Source of the DNA: Lysobacteraceae bacterium NML03-0222
Lineage (GTDB): Bacteria; Pseudomonadota; Gammaproteobacteria; Xanthomonadales; Xanthomonadaceae
Reading direction: 5' to 3'
Length of the DNA: 64,000 bases
Assembly (NCBI GenBank): GCA_002798195.1
Contig: NWQM01000004.1
Coordinates: forward strand, 186,001 to 250,000
Shown here: piece after piece, positions 34,339 through 42,788 of the stretch
How the letters are laid out: each line of letters starts with the position of its first letter
Numbering within the stretch: position 1 is the first letter of the stretch
Made by a program: the position numbers and the translations under genes
The notes under the pieces: generated by a model
Told to the model about the DNA's origin: nothing
Databases searched by the model: none
The model's input: the letters and a program-made list of their open reading frames with translations, nothing else

Positions 34339-34366
34339 ACGAATCCCCGGAGCGCCGGGGATTCGT
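34339..34366 (-). other. Hairpin between rpsD and rpoA
   Basis: Perfect 12-bp stem (34339-34350 with 34355-34366) and an AGCG loop just before the rpoA ribosome binding site. There is no T tract. Partial attenuation or processing between S4 and alpha could adjust their ratio. Confidence 0.55.
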
Positions 34367-34377
34367 GGTTGAGGGGA

Positions 34378-35007
34378 TTACTTCGAGTACAACTCGATGA
34401 TCAGCGCTTCGTTGATGTCGGCAGGCAGATCAGCGCGATCCGGCACGGCCTTGAACACGCCAGCGAACTTCTTGGCGTCCACTTCCACCCACGAAGGCGA
34501 AAGATCCATCTGCTGGGCAACGGTCAGCGCTTCCTGCACGCGCAGTTGCTTCTGGGCGCGTTCGGACAGGCTGATTTCATCACCGGCCTTGACTGCATAG
34601 GACGGCAGGTTGACGTACTTGCCATTCACCAGCACGCCGCGGTGCGACACCAGCTGACGCGCCGAAGCGCGGGTCACGGCAAAGCCCATACGGTAAACGA
34701 CGTTGTCCAGACGGGTTTCCAGAAGCTGCAACAGGTTCTCACCGGTGTTGCCCTTCTTGTTGGAAGCCTTCTTGTAGTAGTTGCGGAACTGGCGCTCCAG
34801 CAGGCCATAAATACGCTTGACCTTCTGCTTTTCACGCAGCTGGGTGGCGTAGTCGGACATCTTGCCCTTGCGGGCATTCGGGCCATGTTGACCGGGCTTT
34901 TGCTCCAGTTTGCACTTGGAGTCCAGCGCACGCGCCGGCGATTTCAGCGACAAGTCGGCGCCTTCGCGGCGGGCGAGCTTACAGGTAGGACCAATATAAC
35001 GAGCCAT
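34378..35007 (-). CDS. rpsD: 30S ribosomal protein S4
   Basis: A 209-residue primary 16S rRNA-binding protein. MARYIGPTCKLARREG start, the KQKVKRIYGLLERQF segment and the S4 RNA-binding domain (LDNVVYRMGFAVTRASARQLVSHRGVLVNGKYVNLPS). In E. coli S4 represses the alpha operon; the repressor site would be expected upstream of rpsM. Confidence 0.98.
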   Translation of the reverse strand: MARYIGPTCKLARREGADLSLKSPARALDSKCKLEQKPGQHGPNARKGKMSDYATQLREKQKVKRIYGLLERQFRNYYKKASNKKGNTGENLLQLLETRLDNVVYRMGFAVTRASARQLVSHRGVLVNGKYVNLPSYAVKAGDEISLSERAQKQLRVQEALTVAQQMDLSPSWVEVDAKKFAGVFKAVPDRADLPADINEALIIELYSK

Positions 35008-35022
35008 TGTCTTTCAGCTCCT

Positions 35023-35415
35023 TTAGACGCGACGCTTCTTCGGCGGACGGCACCCGTTGTGCGGGATCGGCGTCACGTCGATGATGTTGAGGATTTTGTA
35101 GCCGACGTTGTTCAAAGAACGCACGGCCGATTCACGACCCGGACCTGGGCCCTTGATACGCACTTCCAGCGATTTCACGCCGTAATCCAGCGCCGCCTTG
35201 CCGGCTTTTTCGGCAGCGACCTGCGCCGCGAACGGGGTGGACTTGCGCGAGCCACGGAAACCGGAGCCACCGGAAGTCGCCCAAGACAGCGCATTGCCCT
35301 GACGGTCGGTGATGGTCACGATGGTGTTGTTGAACGAAGCATGGACGTGCGCAATGCCGTCGGTGACGACGCGCTTGACCTTCTTCTTGGTCTTGTTAGC
35401 AGTAGGCTTGGCCAT
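35023..35415 (-). CDS. rpsK: 30S ribosomal protein S11
   Basis: A 130-residue platform protein. The conserved HVHASFNNTIVTITDRQGN and the C-terminal IDVTPIPHNGCRPPKKRRV are present. It lies 15 bp before rpsD and 9 bp after rpsM within the alpha operon. Confidence 0.98.
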   Translation of the reverse strand: MAKPTANKTKKKVKRVVTDGIAHVHASFNNTIVTITDRQGNALSWATSGGSGFRGSRKSTPFAAQVAAEKAGKAALDYGVKSLEVRIKGPGPGRESAVRSLNNVGYKILNIIDVTPIPHNGCRPPKKRRV

Positions 35416-35424
35416 GTCGATTCC

Positions 35425-35781
35425 TTACTTCTTGATAGCCTTGCGCGGCCCCTTGCGGGTACGTGCATTGGTCTTGGTACGCTGGCCGCGCAGCGGCAGG
35501 CCACGACGGTGACGCAGGCCGCGATAGCAGCCCAGATCCATCAGACGCTTGATGGACATGCCGACTTCACGACGCAGATCGCCTTCGACAATGTACTTGC
35601 CGACTTCGGCGCGCAGGCGCTCGACTTCGGATTCGGAGAGGTCACGGACTTTGGTGCTTACCGACACACCAGCGTCTTCGCAGACCTTTTTGGAACGGGT
35701 ACGGCCAATGCCGTAGATGCTTTGCAGCCCCACCCAGATATGCTTCTGGGCAGGCAGGTTGACACCTGCAATTCGCGCCAT
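35425..35781 (-). CDS. rpsM: 30S ribosomal protein S13
   Basis: A 118-residue head protein: MARIAGVNLPAQKHIWVGLQ, then helix-two-turn-helix, and C-terminal YRGLRHRRGLPLRGQRTKTNARTRKGP. First gene of the alpha operon. The frame extends far upstream, but the ATG at 35781 with GGAG before it fits the family. Confidence 0.98.
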   Translation of the reverse strand: MARIAGVNLPAQKHIWVGLQSIYGIGRTRSKKVCEDAGVSVSTKVRDLSESEVERLRAEVGKYIVEGDLRREVGMSIKRLMDLGCYRGLRHRRGLPLRGQRTKTNARTRKGPRKAIKK

Positions 35782-35843
35782 AACGCGGTCTCCAATCGGT
35801 TGATTTTGGCCAAATGCACAGCAAATGACCGGGGAAACGGAAA

Positions 35844-35852
35844 ATGATAACA
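35844..35852 (-). promoter_or_regulatory. Probable alpha-operon promoter (extended -10)
   Basis: On the minus strand TGTTATCAT gives an extended -10 (hexamer TATCAT) 63 bp upstream of the rpsM ATG; the -35 (TTATGT, 17 bp further) is weak. The 358-bp secY-rpsM gap (35782-36139) otherwise holds only hairpins and a second weak TGTTATGCT; no rpmJ gene is found there. Confidence 0.45.
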
Positions 35853-36091
35853 AATATCCCGGGTTCACATAAAGCTGCAAACCACACAGCTCCGGCATGG
35901 GGAGTGTGCCCATGCTCCGGCGAACGAATCTCTGCGAGGCGCCAAGGCCACACCCACTACTCTTGCAGGTGCATGACAGAAATCCACCCGTGCGCGGGAT
36001 GCCGCCCGGGTCGCCCATCAAACCGATGCGTGAGAAACATCGGCGCGAATAAGGTGCCAAAGCATAACAGACTTCGGCGCTTGTTTGTGTG

Positions 36092-36115
36092 CGGCTGCCG
36101 GAAACCCGGCAGCCG
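36092..36115 (-). other. Hairpin just downstream of secY
   Basis: Perfect 10-bp stem (CGGCTGCCGG / CCGGCAGCCG, AAAC loop) 24 bp after the secY stop, without a T tract. It probably protects the 3' end of the spc transcript or partly terminates it. Confidence 0.5.
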
Positions 36116-36139
36116 TGTGCCAATTGCGGCGCTGATCAA

Positions 36140-37483
36140 TCAGCGTCCGCGAGTGCCACCCCTAAGGTTGGCCTTCTTCAGCAGGCTTTCGTACTGATGC
36201 GACATCAGATGTGCCTGCAGCTGGGCGATGAAGTCCATCACCACCACCACCACAATCAGCAGCGAAGTACCGCCGAAATAGAACTGGGTGGAGAGCTCAG
36301 TCCGCATGAATTCCGGCAGCAAGCAGACGATGACGAGGTAAATCGAGCCTGCCAGCGTCAACCGTGTCAGCACACCGTCGATGTAATCGCCGGTCGCCTT
36401 GCCCGGACGAATGCCCGGAATCAATGCCCCCGACTTCTTCAGGTTATCGGCGGTTTCTTGCGAATTGAACACCAGTGCGGTGTAGAAAAACGCAAAGCCC
36501 ATGATCATCGCCGCCAGCAAAATCATGTACAGCGGCTGCCCAGGCGTGAGTGCTGCCGCAATCCGCTGCATGATGCCTGCACCGCCATCATTACCGAACC
36601 ACTGCGCAGCAGTAGCCGGGAACATGATGATGGAACTGGCGAAAATCGGCGGAATCACCCCAGCCATATTCAGCTTGAGCGGCAGGAACGAGGACTGGTT
36701 CTGGTAACCTCCACGTCCACCCTGACGGCGGGCGTAGTTGACGGTAATCCGGCGCTGACCACGCTCGACAAACACCACGAACCAGGTGAAGCCCAGCACC
36801 AACAAAGCAACAAACAGTGCCGTCGGCACGCTCATGTCACCGTTCTTGATCTGCTCGAAGGTTTGCACCACGGCAGAGGGCAACCCCGCCACAATACCGG
36901 CAAAGATAATCAGCGATACGCCATTGCCGATGCCGCGCTCGGTGATTTGCTCACCCAGCCACATCAGGAACATGCTGCCTGCAGTCAATGCCACCACGGC
37001 AGTAAATACAAAACCCATGCCTGGATTGGTCACTACCGGGGTACCGTCCGGTGCAACTTGGCCTTGCAATGCAGTGGCAATACCGACAGCTTGGAATATG
37101 GCCAACGGAATCGCACCGCGGCGCGACCACTGGGTGATCTTGCGACGACCGGACTCGCCTTCCTTCTGAATGGCTTTCAGGGTCGGGAAGATCTGCACAC
37201 ACAGCTGCATGATGATCGACGCCGTGATGTAGGGCATCACGTTCAATGCCAGCAGCGACAGACGCTCCAGAGCACCGCCCGAGAACATGTTCATCATGTT
37301 CACAATGCCCTGCTGATCCGACATGAAGGCGGTCATCGCCTCGGGGTTCACACCCGGAACCGGGATATGACAGCCGATGCGGTAAACAATCAGGGCGCCC
37401 AGCACAAACAGCAAACGCTGGCGAAGTTCAGTGAACTTGCCAGCGCCTGCCATGCCGGCCAACGCACTTGCGCTGCGCGACAT
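36140..37483 (-). CDS. secY: Preprotein translocase subunit SecY
   Basis: A 447-residue channel of the Sec translocon in the inner membrane. Ten hydrophobic segments, the plug region after helix 1 (YRIGCHIPVPGVNP) and the cytosolic loop with VVFVERGQRRITVNYARRQ are present. ATG at 37483 is chosen; the open frame starts at 37537 inside rplO. It ends the spc operon. Confidence 0.97.
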   Translation of the reverse strand: MSRSASALAGMAGAGKFTELRQRLLFVLGALIVYRIGCHIPVPGVNPEAMTAFMSDQQGIVNMMNMFSGGALERLSLLALNVMPYITASIIMQLCVQIFPTLKAIQKEGESGRRKITQWSRRGAIPLAIFQAVGIATALQGQVAPDGTPVVTNPGMGFVFTAVVALTAGSMFLMWLGEQITERGIGNGVSLIIFAGIVAGLPSAVVQTFEQIKNGDMSVPTALFVALLVLGFTWFVVFVERGQRRITVNYARRQGGRGGYQNQSSFLPLKLNMAGVIPPIFASSIIMFPATAAQWFGNDGGAGIMQRIAAALTPGQPLYMILLAAMIMGFAFFYTALVFNSQETADNLKKSGALIPGIRPGKATGDYIDGVLTRLTLAGSIYLVIVCLLPEFMRTELSTQFYFGGTSLLIVVVVVMDFIAQLQAHLMSHQYESLLKKANLRGGTRGR

Positions 37484-37490
37484 CGCGGGA

Positions 37491-37928
37491 TTACTCCTCG
37501 ACCTTGCCGCCAGCGGCTTCAATCGCCGCCTTGGCACCGGCCGTTGCCACCAGACCCTTCAGCACAAAAGCCTTGGTGACTTCACCCTTCTTGACCAGCT
37601 TCACCTTCTTGACGCCAGCCGGAATCAGCTTGGCTGCGCGCAGCGCGGCGAAATCGACTTCACCCGCTTCGAGTTTGTCCAGCTGATACAGCAGCACTTC
37701 GGCAGTGTCCTTGGCCATGCGCGAGCGGAAGCCAATCTTCGGCAGGCGCATATACATCGGCATCTGGCCGCCCTCGAAGCCGGCCTTGATCTTGCCCTTG
37801 CCGGAGCGAGCAAACGAACCCTTGTGACCGCGACCGGCGGTCTTGCCAAGGCCGGAGCCAATACCGCGACCGACGCGCACGCGCTCGGTACGGGCACCCG
37901 GTGCGGGTTTCAACGTATTGAGTTTCAT
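37491..37928 (-). CDS. rplO: 50S ribosomal protein L15
   Basis: A 145-residue protein: MKLNTLKPAPGA, GRGIGSGLGKTAGRGHKGSFARSG, GFEGGQMPMYMRLPKIGF. It binds 23S rRNA late in 50S assembly. Seven bases separate its stop from the secY start. Confidence 0.98.
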   Translation of the reverse strand: MKLNTLKPAPGARTERVRVGRGIGSGLGKTAGRGHKGSFARSGKGKIKAGFEGGQMPMYMRLPKIGFRSRMAKDTAEVLLYQLDKLEAGEVDFAALRAAKLIPAGVKKVKLVKKGEVTKAFVLKGLVATAGAKAAIEAAGGKVEE

Positions 37929-37931
37929 GAA

Positions 37932-38126
37932 TTATTCCTCCACGCGCACCAAGTAGTGAACCTTGTTGATCAGGCCACGTACTTGCGGGCTGTCTTTGAG
38001 TTCGCGCACGTCATTGAGCTTGTTCAAGCCCAGCGCACGCACCGACAGGCGATGCTTGGCCTGCGAGCCGCGCAGACCCTTGACCAGACGCACCTTCACG
38101 GTGCCCGTATTGTTGTTATTGGACAT
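37932..38126 (-). CDS. rpmD: 50S ribosomal protein L30
   Basis: A 64-residue protein with TVKVRLVKGLRGSQAKHRLSVRALGL and ND.REL.D.P.VRG.INKVHYLV, typical of bacterial L30. It overlaps rpsE by 11 bp and precedes rplO by 3 bp. Confidence 0.97.
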   Translation of the reverse strand: MSNNNNTGTVKVRLVKGLRGSQAKHRLSVRALGLNKLNDVRELKDSPQVRGLINKVHYLVRVEE

Positions 38127-38661
38127 GGAGAATCTCCTCGACCTTCTTGCCGCGCTTGGCAGCGATATTGGCAGGCGAGTGCATGGCGGTCAGACCTTTC
38201 AGCGTGGCGCGCACCAGATTGATCGGGTTGCGCGAGCCGGTTGCCTTGGCCAGCACGTTCTTGACGCCAACCGCTTCGAGCACGGCGCGCATTGCACCAC
38301 CGGCAATCACACCGGTACCTTCGGAAGCAGGCTGCATGTAAACACGCGCCGCACCGTGGCCGGACTTCACCGAGTGCCACAGGGTGCCGTTGTTGAGGTC
38401 AACCGTCTTCAGGCTCTTGCGTGCCTGTTCCATCGACTTCTGGATGGCCACCGGCACTTCGCGTGCCTTGCCGTAGCCAAAGCCGACTTTGCCATTGCCA
38501 TCACCGACCACGGTCAGTGCGGTAAAGGTGAACTGACGACCACCTTTGACGGTCTTGCTGACGCGGTTGACCGCAACCAGCTTTTCAATCATGCCGTCAT
38601 CGATTTCTTCACGCGGAGCGCGATCACGATCACGGCCACGCGATTGACGTTCTTCTGCCAT
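38116..38661 (-). CDS. rpsE: 30S ribosomal protein S5
   Basis: A 181-residue protein: EKLVAVNRVSKTVKGGRQFTFTALTVVGDGNGKVGFGYGKAREVP (S5 RNA-binding domain), then SGHGAARVYMQPASEGTGVIAGG. S5 affects decoding fidelity. The ATG at 38661 matches the family N-terminus; a 10-residue extension to 38691 is possible. Confidence 0.97.
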   Translation of the reverse strand: MAEERQSRGRDRDRAPREEIDDGMIEKLVAVNRVSKTVKGGRQFTFTALTVVGDGNGKVGFGYGKAREVPVAIQKSMEQARKSLKTVDLNNGTLWHSVKSGHGAARVYMQPASEGTGVIAGGAMRAVLEAVGVKNVLAKATGSRNPINLVRATLKGLTAMHSPANIAAKRGKKVEEILHVQ

Positions 38662-38765
38662 TGTGAATTCCTTATGGGTTACTTGCGGCATTGCCGCTTA
38701 TCGTTGTTGGGTGACACACAAACCATTACGGGCGACTGCACAAGGCAGCCACCCGAATGGAAATC

Positions 38766-39119
38766 TTAGAACTGCAGACCGGCTTCACGCGCCGCATCGG
38801 CCAGCGCCTTGATACGACCGTGGTAGCGATAACCGGAGCGGTCGAAAGCGCAGGACTCGATGCCGGCAGCCTTGGCACGCTCACCAATCAGGCGGCCGAC
38901 CTTGGCAGCGGCTTCGATGTTCTTGCCGTTCTTCAGGCCATCCATCACATCGGACTGGGTGGTGGAAGCCGAAGCCAGCACCTTGGAGCCATCAGCAGTG
39001 AACAGCTGGGCATACAGATGCTGACCGGTACGCAGCACCGACAGGCGCGGCACGCCGAGCTTGCGGATATGGGCGCGGGTGCTCTTGGCACGACGCAGAC
39101 GGGCGGATTTCTTGTCCAT
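38766..39119 (-). CDS. rplR: 50S ribosomal protein L18
   Basis: A 117-residue 5S rRNA-binding protein: MDKKSARLRRAKSTRAHIRKLG, RLSVLRTGQHLYAQLF, and the C-terminal FDRSGYRYHGRIKALADAAREAGL. Confidence 0.98.
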   Translation of the reverse strand: MDKKSARLRRAKSTRAHIRKLGVPRLSVLRTGQHLYAQLFTADGSKVLASASTTQSDVMDGLKNGKNIEAAAKVGRLIGERAKAAGIESCAFDRSGYRYHGRIKALADAAREAGLQF

Positions 39120-39190
39120 TTCTATACTCTCTTGGAAGCTGAAAACATGGGATGCCAGGATGAAGTTTCAACACTTCACCCGCGAGCGCC

Positions 39191-39718
39191 TTAGGCTTTC
39201 TTGGCTTCCTTGCGGATGATGACTTCGTCGGAATACTTCACACCCTTGCCCTTGTAAGGCTCCGGCGGACGATAGGCACGAATCTTGGCAGCGACCTGCC
39301 CCACCAGCTGCTTGTCAGCACCGGCCACGACGATTTCCGTCTGGGTGGGGGTGGTGATGGTGATGCCTTCGGGGGTGTTGAACACCACCGGGTGCGAGAA
39401 ACCCAGCGCCAGGTTCAGATCCTTGCCCTGCATCGAGGCACGATAACCCACGCCGACCAGCTCCAGCTTGCGCTCGAAACCTTCGGAGACGCCCTTGACC
39501 ATATTGGCCAGGATGGCACGCAGCGTGCCGGTCATGGCAACGCGCTCGGGGCTGGCTGCATTCAGCAGGATTTCGTTGTTTTCAACCTTCAGGTCAATCC
39601 CTTCGGGATGGGCGATGGACAGGTTGCCCTTGCCGCCCTTGACATTGATCTGACCGTTTTCGTTCTTGATTTCCACGCCCTTGGGCAGAGCGATCGGCTT
39701 CTTGGCTACGCGAGACAT
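39191..39718 (-). CDS. rplF: 50S ribosomal protein L6
   Basis: A 175-residue protein: MSRVAKKPIALPKGVEI, two L6 repeats, and the signature PEPYKGKGVKYSDEVIIRKEAKK. The ATG at 39718 follows a GGAGG site; the frame opens at 39748. Confidence 0.98.
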   Translation of the reverse strand: MSRVAKKPIALPKGVEIKNENGQINVKGGKGNLSIAHPEGIDLKVENNEILLNAASPERVAMTGTLRAILANMVKGVSEGFERKLELVGVGYRASMQGKDLNLALGFSHPVVFNTPEGITITTPTQTEIVVAGADKQLVGQVAAKIRAYRPPEPYKGKGVKYSDEVIIRKEAKKA

Positions 39719-39732
39719 GGGATTCCCTCCTG

Positions 39733-40131
39733 TTAGGCCACGAAGCACAGGACTTCACCGCCGACGCCAGCCTGGCGTGCAGCAGCATCGGTCATGATGC
39801 CCTTGGAGGTGGAAACGATGGCAATACCGAGGCCGCCGAGCACTTTCGGCAAATCATTTTTGCCGCGATACTGGCGCAAACCCGAGCGCGAAACGCGCTT
39901 CAGGGTTTCAATGACAGGCTTGCCCTGGAAATACTTGAGTTCGACCTCGAGCTCGGCCTTGCCGCCACCCAGGTCTTCAACGCGCAGGTCGGCGATATAG
40001 CCTTCGGCCTTGAGGACGTTGGCGATGGCGACCTTGGTCTTGGAGGACGGCATTTTCACCGTCGGCTTGCCAACTGCAGCGGCATTCTTGATGCGCACCA
40101 GCATGTCGGCGATGGGATCAGTCATGCTCAT
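39733..40131 (-). CDS. rpsH: 30S ribosomal protein S8
   Basis: A 132-residue protein: MTDPIADMLVRIKNA start and STSKGIMTDAAARQAGVGGEVLCFVA end. S8 binds 16S rRNA and in E. coli represses the spc operon. An in-frame ATG two codons in (40125) is the family start. Confidence 0.97.
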   Translation of the reverse strand: MSMTDPIADMLVRIKNAAAVGKPTVKMPSSKTKVAIANVLKAEGYIADLRVEDLGGGKAELEVELKYFQGKPVIETLKRVSRSGLRQYRGKNDLPKVLGGLGIAIVSTSKGIMTDAAARQAGVGGEVLCFVA

Positions 40132-40282
40132 GAATTATTCCTTGAGTCAGCACCGATATCCGCTTTCGCAGAAATCTTGTGGATAGATGAAAGCCGGAAG
40201 GCTTGAAGCCCGCCGGCGCTTGCCGCTTTGGCAAGCGGCGTATTCTCACCCAGATTGCTCCGGGACGCAAGTTTGCATAACA

Positions 40283-40308
40283 ACGGGCAGGCATTGCTGC
40301 CTGCCCGT
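40283..40308 (-). other. Hairpin in the rpsN-rpsH gap
   Basis: Perfect 11-bp stem (40283-40293 with 40298-40308) and TTGC loop 13 bp beyond the rpsN stop. The 190-bp gap to rpsH also holds a second stem (CGCTTGCCGC / GGCAAGCG, about 40216-40237). No T tract follows either. Confidence 0.5.
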
Positions 40309-40321
40309 GGCTGTGCCGTGG

Positions 40322-40627
40322 TTACCAGGAGGCCTTGCGCAGACCCGGCACGTCACCACGCATGGTGGCTTCGCGCAGCTTGTTGCGGCCCAGGCCGAAC
40401 TTGCTGTAAACGCCCTTCGGACGCCCCGTCAAGGCACAACGGGTGGTCTGACGGACTGGCGAAGAGTCACGCGGCAGTTTCTGCAGCTTGACCGAGGCTT
40501 CCATCTTTTCTTCGTAGGAAGCGGTCTGGCTCTTCAGGATCTTCTTCAGCGCCTCACGCTTGTCAGCGTGCTTGTTGACAAGTTTGGTGCGCTTGAGATC
40601 ACGGTTGATCATGCTGGTCTTGGCCAT
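40322..40627 (-). CDS. rpsN: 30S ribosomal protein S14
   Basis: A 101-residue, zinc-independent (C-minus) S14: MAKTSMINRDLKRTKLVNKHADKR, and RCALTGRPKGVYSKFGLGRNKLREATMRGDVPGLRKASW. The zinc-binding cysteine pairs of the short S14 type are absent, as normal for this form. Confidence 0.97.
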   Translation of the reverse strand: MAKTSMINRDLKRTKLVNKHADKREALKKILKSQTASYEEKMEASVKLQKLPRDSSPVRQTTRCALTGRPKGVYSKFGLGRNKLREATMRGDVPGLRKASW

Positions 40628-40642
40628 GCGTATCTCTCTTGA

Positions 40643-41182
40643 TCAGCGGAACGGGAAGCGGAAGGCTTCAAGCAAAGCCTTGGCTTCTTCGTTGGTCTTG
40701 GCGGTGGTGGTGATGGCGATATCCATGCCGCGGGTCGCATCGATCTGGTCGAAGTCGATTTCCGGGAAGATGATCTGTTCCTTCACGCCCATGTTGAAGT
40801 TGCCGCGACCGTCAAACGACTTGCCCGAAACACCCCGGAAGTCACGCACGCGCGGCAGCGAGATATTGATCAGGCGATCAAGAAACTCGTACATATGCGC
40901 ACGACGCAGGGTGACCTTGCAGCCAATCGGCCAGCCGTCACGGATTTTGAACGAAGCCACGGAAATGCGCGACTTGGTGACCACGGGCTTTTGGCCCGAA
41001 ATCTTGGCCATGTCGGCCACGGCATTTTCCAGCACTTTCTTGTTGGTCGCCGCTTCACCCACACCCATGTTCAGGGTGATTTTGGTGATCTTCGGCACTT
41101 CCATCGGATTGGTGTAGCCAAAACGCTTCATCAGCGCCGGCACCACTTCTTCCTTGTAGATTTTTTCCAGTCGAGTGGTCAT
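40643..41182 (-). CDS. rplE: 50S ribosomal protein L5
   Basis: A 179-residue 5S rRNA-binding protein: ITLNMGVGEAATNKKVLENAV, RDGWPIGCKVTLRRAHMYEFLDRLI and RGMDIAITTTAKTNEEAKALLEAF. Confidence 0.98.
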   Translation of the reverse strand: MTTRLEKIYKEEVVPALMKRFGYTNPMEVPKITKITLNMGVGEAATNKKVLENAVADMAKISGQKPVVTKSRISVASFKIRDGWPIGCKVTLRRAHMYEFLDRLINISLPRVRDFRGVSGKSFDGRGNFNMGVKEQIIFPEIDFDQIDATRGMDIAITTTAKTNEEAKALLEAFRFPFR

Positions 41183-41193
41183 AGCTTCATTCC

Positions 41194-41508
41194 TCAGGCG
41201 TCAACCGCCTCGTCGCTGGAGCGGAACACACGAATCTTGCGTCCATCCTCCAGCACCTTGGTCTTGATGCGCTCGCCCTTGCCGGTGGCCGGGTTGAACA
41301 GCATCACATTGGAAACATGGATCGAGGCTTCACGCTCGATGATGCCACCTGCCTGCCCGGCTTGCGGGTTGGCCTTGGTGTGGCGCTTGACCATGTTGAT
41401 ATTAGAGACGACCACGCGGTCGCCCAGGACGCGAAGAACATCGCCTTTCTTACCCTTGTCCTTGCCGGTGATAACGACGACCTGGTCGCCTTTCTTGATG
41501 CGATTCAT
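41194..41508 (-). CDS. rplX: 50S ribosomal protein L24
   Basis: A 104-residue assembly-initiator protein with a KOW motif: KKGDQVVVITGKDKGKKGDVLRVL, then VVSNINMVKRHTKANPQAGQAGGI. ATG at 41508 chosen; the frame opens 11 codons earlier. Confidence 0.97.
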   Translation of the reverse strand: MNRIKKGDQVVVITGKDKGKKGDVLRVLGDRVVVSNINMVKRHTKANPQAGQAGGIIEREASIHVSNVMLFNPATGKGERIKTKVLEDGRKIRVFRSSDEAVDA

Positions 41509-41521
41509 GGTGTCCTCTCCC

Positions 41522-41890
41522 TTACAGCACTTCAGGGGCAAGCGAAACGATCTTCATGAACTTTTCCGAGCGAAGTTCGCGCGTGACCGGCCCGAAGATA
41601 CGGGTACCAATCGGTTCATGCTTGTTGTTGAGCAGCACGGCAGCGTTGCCGTCGAAGCGAATCAGGCTGCCATCGGCGCGACGCACACCCTTGCGGGTAC
41701 GCACCACGACGGCGTTGTAAACATCGCCTTTCTTCACCTTGCCGCGCGGAATGGCTTCCTTCACCGACACCTTGATGATGTCGCCGATGCCGGCATAACG
41801 GCGCTTGGAACCACCCAGCACCTTGATGCACATCACTTCCTTGGCACCGGAATTGTCGGCAACGTCGAGGCGGCTTTGCATCTGAATCAT
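41522..41890 (-). CDS. rplN: 50S ribosomal protein L14
   Basis: A 122-residue protein at the subunit interface: MIQMQSRLDVADNSGAKEVMCIKVLGGSKRRYA and TRKGVRRADGSLIRFDGNAAVLLN. Normal length and complete. Confidence 0.98.
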   Translation of the reverse strand: MIQMQSRLDVADNSGAKEVMCIKVLGGSKRRYAGIGDIIKVSVKEAIPRGKVKKGDVYNAVVVRTRKGVRRADGSLIRFDGNAAVLLNNKHEPIGTRIFGPVTRELRSEKFMKIVSLAPEVL

Positions 41891-41905
41891 GGTAGGGCCT
41901 CCTCG

Positions 41906-42169
41906 TTATTCCGCAGCGTGGGCGATGACTTCGACCACGCGCCAGTTCTTGGTTTTCGACAGCGGTGCGCATTCGACAATGCGAACCAGATCGCCTTCTT
42001 TGCAGGCGTTTTCAGCGTCATGGGCATGCAGCTTGGTGGAGCGACGGATGTACTTGCCGTACAGCGCGTGCTTGACGTGACGCTCAACCAGCACCGTCAC
42101 CGTCTTGTCCATCTTGTTGCTGACCACGCGGCCTTCGACCGTGTGCTGCTTTTTATCAGTGTTATTCAT
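41906..42169 (-). CDS. rpsQ: 30S ribosomal protein S17
   Basis: About 87 residues: EGRVVSNKMDKTVTVLVERHVKHALYGKYIRRSTKLHAHDAEN, then GDLVRIVECAPLSKTKNWRVVEV. Primary 16S rRNA-binding protein. ATG at 42169 or, two codons earlier, 42175. Confidence 0.97.
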   Translation of the reverse strand: MNNTDKKQHTVEGRVVSNKMDKTVTVLVERHVKHALYGKYIRRSTKLHAHDAENACKEGDLVRIVECAPLSKTKNWRVVEVIAHAAE

Positions 42170-42184
42170 GGTCAATCCTGTGGG

Positions 42185-42373
42185 TTACTGCCCGGCGGCG
42201 CCGAGCAGCATTTTGACACGTGCGATTTCGCGACGAACGCGACGCACTTCGTGGGTCTTAGCCAGCTGGCCGGTCACTTTCTGCATGCGCAAGGAGAATT
42301 GCTCCTTTTGCAGATCCAGCAAGTGAGCCTTGAGCTCGGCTCCAGACTTTTGGCGGAGTTCTTTCAGTTCCAT
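42185..42373 (-). CDS. rpmC: 50S ribosomal protein L29
   Basis: A 62-residue helical protein: MELKELRQKSGAELKAHLLDLQKEQFSLRMQ, with the HEVRRVRREIARVKMLL end. It starts one base inside the rplP stop codon (1-bp overlap). Confidence 0.97.
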   Translation of the reverse strand: MELKELRQKSGAELKAHLLDLQKEQFSLRMQKVTGQLAKTHEVRRVRREIARVKMLLGAAGQ

Positions 42374-42786
42374 CAGCGCACCGTCCGGTTCACAAATTGG
42401 GTGGTAACCGAAAGCTTGGCAGAAGCCAGGCGGAACGCTTCGCGTGCCACTTCTTCGCTGACGCCTTCGATTTCATAGATCATACGACCCGGCTGAATCT
42501 GCGCGACCCAGTATTCCACATTACCCTTACCCGAGCCCATGCGGACTTCGATCGGCTTTTCGGTAATCGGCTTGTCGGGGAACACGCGGATCCACATCTT
42601 GCCGCCACGCTTGACGTAGCGGCTGATGGCACGACGGGCAGCTTCGATCTGACGCGCGGTCAGACGGCCGGTTTGCGTGGCACGCAGGCCATACTCACCG
42701 AACGACACCTGATTGGCGCTCCAGGACAGGCCGTCATTGCGGCCTTTGTGCTGCTTGCGATATTTGGTACGTTTGGGTTGCAACAT
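42373..42786 (-). CDS. rplP: 50S ribosomal protein L16
   Basis: A 137-residue protein near the A site: MLQPKRTKYRKQHKGRN, RQIEAARRAISRYVKRGGKMWIRVFPDKPI, and MGSGKGNVEYWVAQIQPG. Complete. Confidence 0.98.
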   Translation of the reverse strand: MLQPKRTKYRKQHKGRNDGLSWSANQVSFGEYGLRATQTGRLTARQIEAARRAISRYVKRGGKMWIRVFPDKPITEKPIEVRMGSGKGNVEYWVAQIQPGRMIYEIEGVSEEVAREAFRLASAKLSVTTQFVNRTVR

Positions 42787-42788
42787 GA

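Noticed and set aside
33940..35847. 635-codon plus-strand open frame over rpsD, rpsK and rpsM
   Set aside because: It is antisense to four well-recognised ribosomal and polymerase genes and has no protein-like features.
35782..36139. Looked for rpmJ (L36) between secY and rpsM
   Set aside because: No short Cys/Arg-rich frame with the L36 pattern is present on the minus strand, so it is probably elsewhere in the genome.
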